Positions 6,198 through 12,771 of a stretch of 37,851 bases of DNA are shown in pieces. Under the pieces are notes generated by a model that was not told where the DNA came from, did no database searches, and saw nothing but the letters and a program-made list of their open reading frames with translations. The stretch is from a virus. The translations under genes and the position numbers were made by a program. The first letter of the stretch is position 1; each line of letters opens with the position of its first letter. Where the stretch lies: the IMG/VR virus record IMGVR_UViG_3300005511_000039, positions 1-37,851 of that record; one strand, written 5' to 3'.

Positions 6198-7055
6198 ATG
6201 CCCGGAATGGATTGGTTTCGCTGGCATCACGGGTCTGTGACGGACCCGAAGTTCCAGCTCGTGGCGCGTAAGTCAGGCGCCTCGTTGCCCGACGTGCTGG
6301 CGGTGTGGGCCTACGTGCTTGAGACGGCCAGCCAGGCAGAGGAGCGCGGCACCTTCGGAGAGATCGACGCAGAGGCGCTCGATTGCCTCTTCAACTTCCC
6401 TGGCACCGAGACGCGCACGGCCGACATCCTGAAGGCTATGGAGGCACGCGGCCTGATCGCAGCCGGCCAGGTCGTTGCGTGGAGCAAGCGCCAGCCGAAG
6501 CGCGAGCGGGAAGACAACACCGCAGCAGAACGCAAGCAGCGCCAGCGTGACAAGGATTCAGATGGCAGTGCGGCTGCTGTCACGCCAAGTCACGCCACGT
6601 CACACCAAGAAAAGCCGAGAGGAGAGGAGAGGAGAGAAGAGGAGATAACACCCACTAGCGTGGGTGTAGCGCCCACGCTCGCCGGCGAAGCCTGCAAAGC
6701 CATGAAGGCCAGAGGCCTGCAGGGTGTGAATCCGTCGCACCCGAAGCTCACTGCGCTGCTCGACGCCGGCATCACGGTCGACGAGCTTGCCGGCGCCGCC
6801 GAAGACGCGGTGTCGAAGAAAAAGCCGTTCGCCTACGCCCTGGCCACAGCGGAGGGTCGGCGCCGCGACTCCGTGGTCGAGGCGCTGCCGTCCGCAGAGA
6901 AGCAGATCGACCCCGACTCACAGCCGGCCGTCGAGGCCGAGGGTGTGCGGTTGGGGCTCGGCAAGTGGTCCGGCACCGAGCAGTGGCCTGCCTACCTCGC
7001 CCGCGTCCGCGCCAAACAACACGCCGAGCATTCAGCGCCGGCAGGAGTTCACTGA
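6198..7055 (+). CDS. Phage replication initiator, lambda-O-like organisation
   Basis: A 285-aa protein. The N-terminal 110 residues (MDWFRWHHGSVTDPKFQLVA, then LPDVLAVWAYVLETAS and a FPGTETRTADILKAMEARGL segment) match the winged-helix N-domain of phage replication initiators that bind the origin. A charged linker rich in Arg, Glu and Lys (about residues 95-152) follows. The C-terminal helical region (NPSHPKLTALLDAGITVDEL) resembles segments that contact a helicase loader or helicase. No separate helicase or loader gene is visible, so the host DnaB is probably used. The linker DNA carries repeats that look like an origin. The start at 6198 follows TGAGGATC; an in-frame ATG at 6207 is also possible. 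Confidence 0.8.
   Translation: MPGMDWFRWHHGSVTDPKFQLVARKSGASLPDVLAVWAYVLETASQAEERGTFGEIDAEALDCLFNFPGTETRTADILKAMEARGLIAAGQVVAWSKRQPKREREDNTAAERKQRQRDKDSDGSAAAVTPSHATSHQEKPRGEERREEEITPTSVGVAPTLAGEACKAMKARGLQGVNPSHPKLTALLDAGITVDELAGAAEDAVSKKKPFAYALATAEGRRRDSVVEALPSAEKQIDPDSQPAVEAEGVRLGLGKWSGTEQWPAYLARVRAKQHAEHSAPAGVH
6579..6678. other. Candidate phage replication origin inside the initiator gene
   Basis: Three tandem 10-bp direct repeats occur at 6579-6608: GTCACGCCAA, GTCACGCCAC, GTCACACCAA. A 29-nt all-purine run (6617-6645) comes next, then a perfect inverted repeat ACACCCAC/GTGGGTGT around TAGC (6648-6667), overlapped by GCGTGGG/CCCACGC (6658-6664 and 6672-6678). The cluster lies in the low-complexity linker part of the initiator gene, the same location as lambda ori within gene O. 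Function is inferred. Confidence 0.55.
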
Positions 7056-7609
7056 TGACCATCGAACGCAAGAGCCGCGCTGCTGTCGCACCCATGGTGA
7101 CGCTCACGCCCGAGCAGCGGGCAAAGATCCTGTGTGCCGTGCGCACGCGGACCGAGGAAGAGGGCGAGTGCCTGCTCTGGACTGGCGCCATGTCTCGGGG
7201 CTCGAAGAGCGCCAAGCAGCAGCCGGCGTTCTGGCTCGAAGGGCGCACGGTCGCTATGCGCCGCATGGCCTACGTCGCCTACGGCAAGGAGCTGTTCGCG
7301 CATTGGATGGTGTCGACGAGCTGTGGCAACGACGCATGCCTGTGCGAAAAGCACCTGAAGCGCGTCACCAAGTCGGAGACGCAACTCGGCACCACGCGCG
7401 GCCTGGTCACGCGCACGCGCATCGCGGCGGCCCACCAGAAGCGCAGTCCGCTGACCTGGGACCTCGTGCGCCAGATCCGCTCATCCGAGCAGAGCAATCG
7501 CGCGCTCGCCCAGCAGTTGGGGCTGCACCGCGACACCGTGCACAAGGTGCGCCGGCACATCACCTGGCGGGAGACGGGCATGTTCCGGGGCTTGGAGGCA
7601 GCGAGGTGA
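7055..7609 (+). CDS. Degenerate HNH-like domain fused to a helix-turn-helix, 184 aa
   Basis: The N-terminal part resembles phage HNH homing-type proteins: ECLLWTGA (about residues 37-44), then AMRRMAYVAYGKEL, then CGNDACLCEKHLKRVT. In ordinary members the last two read AHRVAYE and CRNRACVNPEHLEPVT with an intact HNH. Here the first His is replaced (MRR), although Cys residues and the EKHL His remain, so nuclease activity is doubtful. The C-terminus (TWDLVRQIRSSEQSNRALAQ, then QLGLHRDTVHKVRRHITWR) is a clear helix-turn-helix. The start (AGGAG, TGATG overlap) is well supported. It may act as a DNA-binding regulator rather than a nuclease. Confidence 0.65.
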   Translation: MTIERKSRAAVAPMVTLTPEQRAKILCAVRTRTEEEGECLLWTGAMSRGSKSAKQQPAFWLEGRTVAMRRMAYVAYGKELFAHWMVSTSCGNDACLCEKHLKRVTKSETQLGTTRGLVTRTRIAAAHQKRSPLTWDLVRQIRSSEQSNRALAQQLGLHRDTVHKVRRHITWRETGMFRGLEAAR

Positions 7610-7612
7610 GCA

Positions 7613-7927
7613 ATGACACCCGAACAGCACCTGGCGCACCTGAAGCGCCTCATCCAGCCGCCGTACACGAACGGCTGGTGGGCGTATGCGAAAGCGCGCG
7701 CGGAGGAGCTTGCCCTCGAGGACAGCGCCAATGCGGCCCTGCCGACGCTGCTGCATGCGGAGCGGGATCGGATCAAAGCGGAAGCGGAAGCCTCTCGGCC
7801 TCCGCAAAGTACCGCATCGAACTCGAAGCGAACCGCGCGGCGCGAGATTGTTTCACGCGAAACGACGCCTGCCCCTACCCATATGGAAGCGCGAAAGAGC
7901 GGCACTGGACAGCCTGTTTCCTGCTGA
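7613..7927 (+). CDS. Hypothetical early protein, 104 aa
   Basis: I do not recognise it. The N-terminal 60 residues are helical and charged (TPEQHLAHLKRLIQPPYTNG, then WWAYAKARAEELALED); the C-terminal part is Ser/Thr/Arg-rich and probably unstructured. It starts 3 nt after the previous stop and is followed 13 nt later by the TTG start of the next gene. Packing and the N-terminal codon use support it; a purine-rich GAGGCAGCGAGGTG region precedes the ATG. Confidence 0.6.
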   Translation: MTPEQHLAHLKRLIQPPYTNGWWAYAKARAEELALEDSANAALPTLLHAERDRIKAEAEASRPPQSTASNSKRTARREIVSRETTPAPTHMEARKSGTGQPVSC

Positions 7928-7940
7928 AGGGAGGAAAGCT

Positions 7941-8279
7941 TTGAAGTACGGAAACAAGAAGACCACGATCGACGGCGTCACCTTCGACAGCAAGCGCGAG
8001 GCCGATCGTTGGAGCCATCTCTGCATGCTTCAGCGTGCCGGCCGTATCAGCGAGCTGCGCCGCCAGGTGGCCTATGTGCTTGCACCCAGCGTGAAGTTCG
8101 AAGGTTCGACCCGGGCGAAGCCTGCCATCCGCTTCATTGCCGACTTCGAGTATGTCGAGGCCGGGGCTCGGATCGTCGAGGACGTGAAGAGCAAGCCGAC
8201 GGCCAAGCTGCCGGCATTCCAGTTGAAGCGCCACCTCATGAAACACCTGCACGGCATCGACGTGCGAATTACCACCTGA
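7941..8279 (+). CDS. DUF1064 family nuclease-like protein, TTG start
   Basis: A 112-aa protein beginning KYGNKKTTIDGVTFDSKREA, followed by DRW and ELRRQVAYVLAP, then RFIADFEYVE and IVEDVKSKPTAKLPAFQLKR. These match DUF1064, a compact PD-(D/E)XK-like phage family: Asp in IADF, Glu in YVE, and the EDVKS Lys are the likely nuclease residues. No ATG fits. TTG at 7941 sits 6 nt after GGGAGG and gives the canonical N-terminus, so a TTG start is assigned. The frame stays open upstream, but that part is out of register with the family. Likely involved in DNA recombination or branch processing. Confidence 0.82.
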   Translation: MKYGNKKTTIDGVTFDSKREADRWSHLCMLQRAGRISELRRQVAYVLAPSVKFEGSTRAKPAIRFIADFEYVEAGARIVEDVKSKPTAKLPAFQLKRHLMKHLHGIDVRITT

Positions 8280-8288
8280 AGGAAACCC

Positions 8289-8936
8289 ATGCTGATCGAT
8301 GACAAGCCCTGCGTCGAAGAGACCTACACCTGCGCGGGCAACAGCTCCGACCTGCGTGTCGAAGCCGACCTTCGCAGCGATGCCGACGTGCTGATCGCCG
8401 CTGGCTGGAGCCCGACGCGCGTCGGCATGGCGCTGCTGCGCCTGCACAGCGAATGGGACAAGGCCGAGAAACCGCGCCGCCCAGCACCGGGCGCCATTAC
8501 GGCGCTGGCCGAGACTATGCCGACCAACCTCAAGCAGGCCGAGCGCACGAGCATGGCCAGGCGGCAGGCCCAAGACTGGTACATGGACGAGATGGCCAAG
8601 CTGGTCAACAAGCTGAAGAGCCTTCCCGCGGTGCGCTCGCAGCTGACGGCCTACGTCCCGAAGTGGGGGATCGCGGAGGCTGCGGTCAAGGTCCCGGCGG
8701 TCATCGCCTACTGGCTCGATCAGGTCTGTCCGCACTGTCATGGCCTGAAGTACCAGCGCATTGAAGGCGCACCGACGCTGTCGAGTCGTGCATGCAAAGC
8801 CTGCGGCGGAACGGGCATCGCTCCGATACCGCACGGCCACGAAGGGCGCCGCGTGGCGAACTACATGGACGACTGCGTTTCGCGTGCGCAGCAGTCTCTC
8901 AAGAATCGCTTGCGGGACCTACATAAAACGGCATAA
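8289..8936 (+). CDS. Q-like late antiterminator with zinc-finger, 215 aa
   Basis: The C-terminal third carries a four-cysteine zinc ribbon, CPHCHG then ACKACGGTG (about residues 147-176). This is typical of the Q82/phage antiterminator Q group and of similar DnaJ-type fingers. The N-terminal part is helical (DVLIAAGWSPTRVGMALLRL, then AKLVNKLKSLPAVRSQLTAY). It is the last early gene and lies directly before a promoter-terminator pair, a phage tRNA and the terminase genes, which is the position of Q. The predicted role is to bind the late promoter region and allow polymerase to read through tR'. The assignment rests on position plus the finger; sequence similarity to Q was not tested. Confidence 0.7.
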   Translation: MLIDDKPCVEETYTCAGNSSDLRVEADLRSDADVLIAAGWSPTRVGMALLRLHSEWDKAEKPRRPAPGAITALAETMPTNLKQAERTSMARRQAQDWYMDEMAKLVNKLKSLPAVRSQLTAYVPKWGIAEAAVKVPAVIAYWLDQVCPHCHGLKYQRIEGAPTLSSRACKACGGTGIAPIPHGHEGRRVANYMDDCVSRAQQSLKNRLRDLHKTA

Positions 8937-8937
8937 T
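8910..8937 (+). promoter_or_regulatory. Candidate late promoter (pR'-like)
   Basis: TTGCGG (8910-8915), a 16-bp spacer and CATAAT (8932-8937, five of six consensus bases) lie at the 3' end of the Q-like gene. Transcription would start near 8944 and meet a terminator hairpin about 120-150 nt later, the same arrangement as lambda pR'-tR'. Confidence 0.45.
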
Positions 8938-9065
8938 CGCGCCCGAGGTGCGCGGGCTGTGCTCACGGCTCTGCCCCTCGAATCTCTGTCAAAGGCCCGA
9001 TGCAACAGCCTGGCGAATGCCTGTAGCGACATCGGCAGCAAGCGATGGAGATGCACGTCCAAACG

Positions 9066-9100
9066 AAGCCGCCCAGTTGCAAGACTCGGCGGCTTTTCTG
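9066..9100 (+). terminator. tR'-like rho-independent terminator
   Basis: AGCCGCC (9067-9073) pairs with GGCGGCT (9088-9094), with A9066-T9095 extending the stem. The loop is 14 nt and TTTTCTGTTT follows. It stands between the candidate late promoter and tRNA-Thr, so read-through would be needed to express every late gene. Confidence 0.65.
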
Positions 9101-9104
9101 TTTC

Positions 9105-9181
9105 TGCGGTGTGGCTCAGCCAGGTAGAGCGTCAGGTTCGTAGCCTGGGAGTCGAGGGATCGAAGCCCTCTGCCGCATCCA
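9105..9181 (+). tRNA. Phage tRNA-Thr(CGT)
   Basis: A complete 77-nt cloverleaf with encoded CCA. The acceptor is TGCGGTG/TGCCGCA, the D arm GCTC/GAGC with a loop containing GG, the anticodon stem TCAGG/CCTGG with loop TTCGTAG (anticodon CGT at 9139-9141), and the T arm GAGGG/CCCTC. It would read the threonine codon ACG. Oddities are a T1-A72 first pair, two G-T pairs at the base of the acceptor, T as discriminator and A instead of T at position 54 of the T loop. It lies in the late transcript after tR'. Confidence 0.85.
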
Positions 9182-9200
9182 TCTGCATGGGTGTCTCCCT

Positions 9201-9216
9201 GATCGAGTAATCGATC
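9201..9216. repeat. Short perfect inverted repeat
   Basis: GATCGA GTAA TCGATC: 6-bp arms with a 4-nt loop, 20 nt after the tRNA 3' end and just before a terminator hairpin. It may form part of a tRNA 3'-processing or transcription signal, or be a protein site; no function is assigned. Confidence 0.4.
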
Positions 9217-9219
9217 CTT

Positions 9220-9246
9220 GCCCGCCTCGTGCGGGCTTTCTTCTTT
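9220..9246 (+). terminator. Hairpin plus T-rich tract after tRNA-Thr
   Basis: GCCCGC/GCGGGC with a 5-nt loop, then TTTCTTCTTT. It lies between the tRNA and the first late protein gene, so it may trim or attenuate the transcript. Late genes must still be read through it, as in an antiterminated operon. Confidence 0.5.
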
Positions 9247-9257
9247 GTGAGGTGCGC

Positions 9258-9542
9258 ATGCTCATCACTCTCTTGGTGCTGGCCGTGCTGAACCTGGTGC
9301 TGTTGTTCGTCGTGTACTGCGGCCAGCGCGCGCTGTGGGCACGCTTGCCCGAGCCCAGCCAGACCGCCGATCAGGCTTACAGCGAATGGCGGGCAAGGGC
9401 TGCTGCCTATCGCGCCAACCCGCCCACACTCACGCCCGAGGAAGTGGCGCAGATCGCGGCCTACCGTGCGAAGTACGGTGAAGCTATGGAAGGGCAGTCC
9501 GACCTCGAGGTGCTCGCGTTGTTCCGCTTGAGCCCTGCGTGA
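9258..9542 (+). CDS. Small single-pass membrane protein, 94 aa
   Basis: One N-terminal transmembrane segment (about residues 2-23, rich in Leu and Val, ending VVYCG) is followed by a soluble helical region (YSEWRARAAAYRANPPTLTP, then EEVAQIAAYRAKYGE). The ATG at 9258 is used because GAGG lies 5 nt before it; an in-frame GTG at 9252 would overlap that ribosome site. Its stop overlaps the GTG start of the HNH gene. It is the first protein gene of the late operon. Function is not recognised. Confidence 0.6.
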   Translation: MLITLLVLAVLNLVLLFVVYCGQRALWARLPEPSQTADQAYSEWRARAAAYRANPPTLTPEEVAQIAAYRAKYGEAMEGQSDLEVLALFRLSPA

Positions 9543-9850
9543 CTGCCCAGTACGACAACAGAGACGGTCGCATCCGTGGCCGTGCACTGCAAGCCAGGCG
9601 CCTCAAGGTGTGGACGAAGGACCCGCGATGCGCCAAGTGTCGGAAGCTGGTCGAGTTCAACGACAAGCCCGGCCGCGGATTCCAGCTGGATCACAAGGTC
9701 CCGCTTTTCAAGGGTGGCCCCGATACCGAGGCGAACTGCCAAGTGTTGTGCGTTGGCCCTGATGGTTGCCACGACAAGAAGACAGCCGATGACCTCGGCT
9801 ACGTGCCCCCCGTGAGGATCGGTGAGGACGGCTGGCCTGTCAGTGAATGA
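9539..9850 (+). CDS. HNH endonuclease of the packaging module
   Basis: A 103-aa HNH protein. A CAKC pair is followed by the core FQLDHKVPLFKGGPDTEANC, then QVLC and GCHDKKTADD, which carries the final His. This is the ββα-metal layout: the DH catalytic His, the Asn in EANC and the CHDKK His. Small HNH proteins directly before P27-type terminase small subunits are typical of HK97-like phages. They assist terminase in genome cleavage at cos. The gene starts with GTG at 9539, overlapping the previous stop (GTGA). Confidence 0.88.
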   Translation: MTAQYDNRDGRIRGRALQARRLKVWTKDPRCAKCRKLVEFNDKPGRGFQLDHKVPLFKGGPDTEANCQVLCVGPDGCHDKKTADDLGYVPPVRIGEDGWPVSE

Positions 9851-10027
9851 GAGGCCTCCGGTCGAACGCCCCATTTCGGTGCGAATGTGTTGTGACGTTG
9901 CAACGTTGCATCTGCACCACAGGGGGGAGGTTTTCGGTTTGAGGGGGCCTGCCCGGAAACCGGGCGCTCAGTCGTTTTTTCACACGTCCAGTTGAGAAAT
10001 TTCGTTTTTGAGTCTGCGAGGTGATCC
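9851..10027. other. Intergenic region before terS, candidate cos/terminase-binding region
   Basis: This is the longest gap in the packaging module. It holds ACGTTGCAACGTTGCA (9895-9910), which is both a 12-bp perfect palindrome (9895-9906) and two tandem copies of ACGTTGCA. A G6 run lies at 9923-9928, and a hairpin GCCCGG/CCGGGC (9951-9965) sits 9 nt before a T6 run. Its position between HNH and terS is where many phages keep cos or terminase-binding sites. I cannot identify the cut site. Confidence 0.4.
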
Positions 10028-10441
10028 ATGGCAAACACCAGAAAGCCGCGCGCGCTGAAGGTGGTTGCAGGAACCATCAAGCCGACGCGAGACAAAGAGC
10101 CGGCCGTCGAGCTGCCGCCAGTGGCCGAGGTGCCGGAGCCGCCGGACTGGCTACCGAACGCGCATGCGGTGAAGGAGTGGAAGCGGTTGGCACCTATCCT
10201 GGTGGCGAACAAGCTACTGACGGATGCGGGTCTGAGCCCGTTGGGCAACCTGTGCGCCCTGCATGGAAAGATGGTGCAGCTGTGGGCGGCTGGAGAGGCT
10301 CCGGTCGCGTCGATGGTCGCCCAGTACCGCAACCTGATCAACGACTTCGGCATGACGCCAGTTTCGCAGGGGAAGGTGAAGGCGGTGGGCGACGAGCCGA
10401 CCGGAAACAAGTTTGCGCAGCGTGGCAAACGAGCCTCGTGA
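10028..10441 (+). CDS. terS: Terminase small subunit, P27 family
   Basis: A 137-aa protein with the P27-type hallmarks: the RKPRALKVVAGTIKPTRDK N-terminus, PPDWLPNAHAVKEWKRLAPI, LLTDAGLSPLGNLCALHGK and a C-terminal basic tail. It recognises the packaging site and recruits the large subunit. GAGGTG lies just before the ATG. The 3' end overlaps the large-subunit start by 20 nt in another frame. Confidence 0.92.
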   Translation: MANTRKPRALKVVAGTIKPTRDKEPAVELPPVAEVPEPPDWLPNAHAVKEWKRLAPILVANKLLTDAGLSPLGNLCALHGKMVQLWAAGEAPVASMVAQYRNLINDFGMTPVSQGKVKAVGDEPTGNKFAQRGKRAS

Positions 10442-12134
10442 TTTCGTCGCGATAGCGAAGGACTACGCGAAGAGGGCGGCCAACCCGAAGAACAGAAAGC
10501 GGTTCGGCATCTGGATGCGCCTGGCCGGCCAGCGCTTCCTGGATGACCTGAAGCGCGCGAAGAAGTCGAAGGGCGCCCCGTTCTACTTCGACGAGTGGCA
10601 TGCGAACGACGTGTGTCTGTTCGCTGAGGATCTGCCGCACGTAGAAGGGACATGGGACACGCCGACGATCGTCCTGCACGAGTCACATGTCTTCTTTCTG
10701 GTGAGCCTGTTCGGGTTCCGCAAGCAGGACGGCACGCGGCGATTTACAACGGCGCTTTTTGCCATCGCTCGGAAAAACGCGAAGAGCACGCTGGCCGCGA
10801 TCATCGGGCTGTATTGCCAGAACTGCGAAGACGAGAACGGGCCGCAGGTCATCACCGGCGCGACGACCGGCCAGCAGGCCCGCATCGTGTTCAAGGTAGC
10901 GAAAACGATGGTCGAGAAGACCTCGGACCTTCGATCCGCATTCGGGCTCGAGCCTTTCGCCAACGCGATCGCCAGCTACAACAACGGCGGGACGTACAAG
11001 CCGATCAACGCGAAGGCCAGCACGCAGGACGGCTTGAACCCGAGCTGCACCATCCTCGACGAGATCCATGCGCACAAGGATCACGACCTGATGAACGTGC
11101 TGAAGTCGGCAGCAGGTGCGCGGCGCAATCCGCTGTTCCTGTACCTGACGACAGAGGGCTACGCGAACGCCGGGCCGTGGGAAGAGGAGCGCGAGTTTGC
11201 CAAAAAGGTGCTGCGCGGCCTGATCGAGGCCGATCACTACCTGGCGGTCTACTACGCCGTCGACGAGAAGGATGAAGACCTCGGCACGGAAGCCGACGAC
11301 GACTTCGACGAGGCGGCATGGCGGAAGGCGAACCCGCTGATGGACGTGAACCCGATCCTTCTCGGTGAGATCCGCAAGGCGGCGATTGAAGCGAAGGACA
11401 AGCCCGGCCAGCATGCCGAGTTCAAGATCAAGCGGCTGAACAGGCCGTCAGCGGTCGCCAAGGGCTGGGTCAACATCACGAAATGGCGCGAGTGCAAGGG
11501 AGCCGTCGATCTGGAGTGGCTGCGGCAGTACCCATGCACCGGCGGCCTTGACCTGTCCAGCACCACGGACTTGACTTCCTTCCGGCTGGTCTGGGAAATC
11601 GACGGCTTCATCTACACGCATGGCTGGCGGTTCGTGCCGGCGATGGCGGTGCGCCGCCGCACGCAGCGCGGCCTGATTCCATACGCCGGCTGGGTGCTGA
11701 AGGGCCTGCTGATCGAGTCGGGCGAGGAGGCGATCGACTACGCGCCCATTGAGAAGAAGATCATCGAGGCGAACGAGCGGTTCAACCTTCAGGCGGTCGG
11801 CTACGACGGTTGGAATGCATCGCAGAGCGTGCAGCGGTTGAACGCCGCGGGCGTGAAGATGCAGCAGTTCATTCAAGGGCCGAAGAGCTACCACCCGGCC
11901 ATGCAGGCGCTCGAGGTGGCCTACCTGAACGGCCGCTTCGCTCACGGGCAAGACCCGATCCTGAATTGGAATGCATCCAACGTGATTGCGCGTCAGGACG
12001 CCAACCTCAACAACGCGCCGGACAAGAAGAAGGCGCCCGAGAAGATCGACGATTTCGCCGCACTGCTCATGGGCATCGGTGCCGGCCAGGTGGAGAAGCC
12101 GCCTGTGCCGAAGCATCAGCTGATCATCATTTGA
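10422..12134 (+). CDS. terL: Terminase large subunit (Terminase_1)
   Basis: The ATP-driven packaging motor and nuclease, about 570 aa. The variant Walker A is ARKNAKST (about residues 116-123) and Walker B is ILDEIH (211-216), both usual for this family. The nuclease half has GGLDLSSTTDL with the first catalytic Asp, YDGWNASQ, and a final DDFAALLMG acidic pair. No ATG fits. GTG at 10422 (VANEPRDF) is taken as the start; TTG at 10413 is an alternative. Neither has a strong ribosome site, so translation may be coupled to terS. A hairpin-T terminator follows 8 nt after the stop. Confidence 0.94.
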   Translation: MANEPRDFVAIAKDYAKRAANPKNRKRFGIWMRLAGQRFLDDLKRAKKSKGAPFYFDEWHANDVCLFAEDLPHVEGTWDTPTIVLHESHVFFLVSLFGFRKQDGTRRFTTALFAIARKNAKSTLAAIIGLYCQNCEDENGPQVITGATTGQQARIVFKVAKTMVEKTSDLRSAFGLEPFANAIASYNNGGTYKPINAKASTQDGLNPSCTILDEIHAHKDHDLMNVLKSAAGARRNPLFLYLTTEGYANAGPWEEEREFAKKVLRGLIEADHYLAVYYAVDEKDEDLGTEADDDFDEAAWRKANPLMDVNPILLGEIRKAAIEAKDKPGQHAEFKIKRLNRPSAVAKGWVNITKWRECKGAVDLEWLRQYPCTGGLDLSSTTDLTSFRLVWEIDGFIYTHGWRFVPAMAVRRRTQRGLIPYAGWVLKGLLIESGEEAIDYAPIEKKIIEANERFNLQAVGYDGWNASQSVQRLNAAGVKMQQFIQGPKSYHPAMQALEVAYLNGRFAHGQDPILNWNASNVIARQDANLNNAPDKKKAPEKIDDFAALLMGIGAGQVEKPPVPKHQLIII

Positions 12135-12141
12135 AGACACC

Positions 12142-12165
12142 GGCCCGCCTCTCGTGGGCCTTTTT
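12142..12165 (+). terminator. Hairpin plus T5 between terL and protease
   Basis: GGCCCGC/GTGGGCC (7 bp with one G-T, loop CTCTC) followed by TTTTT. It could attenuate or process the late transcript between the packaging and head genes. Confidence 0.65.
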
Positions 12166-12181
12166 GATTGGAGCCCGTCAC

Positions 12182-12757
12182 ATGGACCGCGCTTATTCCA
12201 CTCTCGAAATCAAGGCGCTGAGCGACAGCGACGGGCGCCGTACCTTCAAGGGCATCGCGTCGACGCCCAGCACCGACCGCGGCGGCGACATCGTCGAGCC
12301 CGACGGTGCGCAGTTCAAGCTGCCGATGCCGTTCCTCTGGATGCACGACAGCAGCGATCCCATCGGCTGGATCACGAACGCCAAGGTGACCGCGAAGGGG
12401 ATCGAGGTCGAGGGCGAGGTCGCCACCATCGAAGAAGACGGCCCGCTGAAAGAACGTCTGGCTACCGCCTGGCAGATGCTGAAGGCCAAGCTGGTGCGCG
12501 GCTTGTCCGTTGGCTTCAAGCCAATCGAAACCGCCCAGATCAAGGGCTCCTACGGCGTGCGCTACATCAAATGGCTGTGGTTCGAGCTCTCCGCAGTCAC
12601 GGTGCCGGCGAACGCCGACGCATCCATCACCGCGATCAAGTCGATCGACAACGCCCTGCTCGCCGCGACTGGCAAGCAGCAGGACCGCGTCGTTCGCCTG
12701 CTCGCTCCCGGCGTCTCGGGAAATCCCACTGCCCGAAAGGGCGTTGTTTACCTCTGA
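12182..12757 (+). CDS. HK97-family prohead protease
   Basis: A 191-aa serine protease of the S78/U35 type that cleaves scaffold and capsid sequences during head maturation. Visible hallmarks are the N-terminal KGIASTPSTDRGGDIVEPDG, the catalytic His in FLWMHDSSDPIG, the catalytic Ser in LVRGLSVGFKP, and WFELSAVTVPANADA, which supplies conserved packing residues. The frame is open upstream, so the start is set at the ATG at 12182, where the family normally begins. It precedes the capsid gene by 14 nt. Confidence 0.92.
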   Translation: MDRAYSTLEIKALSDSDGRRTFKGIASTPSTDRGGDIVEPDGAQFKLPMPFLWMHDSSDPIGWITNAKVTAKGIEVEGEVATIEEDGPLKERLATAWQMLKAKLVRGLSVGFKPIETAQIKGSYGVRYIKWLWFELSAVTVPANADASITAIKSIDNALLAATGKQQDRVVRLLAPGVSGNPTARKGVVYL

Positions 12758-12771
12758 CACGAAAGAACGTC

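Noticed and set aside
9951-9980. Hairpin GCCCGG/CCGGGC and T6 as a terminator before terS
   Set aside because: Nine nt separate the stem from the T run, so it does not fit a rho-independent terminator; treated as part of the possible packaging region.
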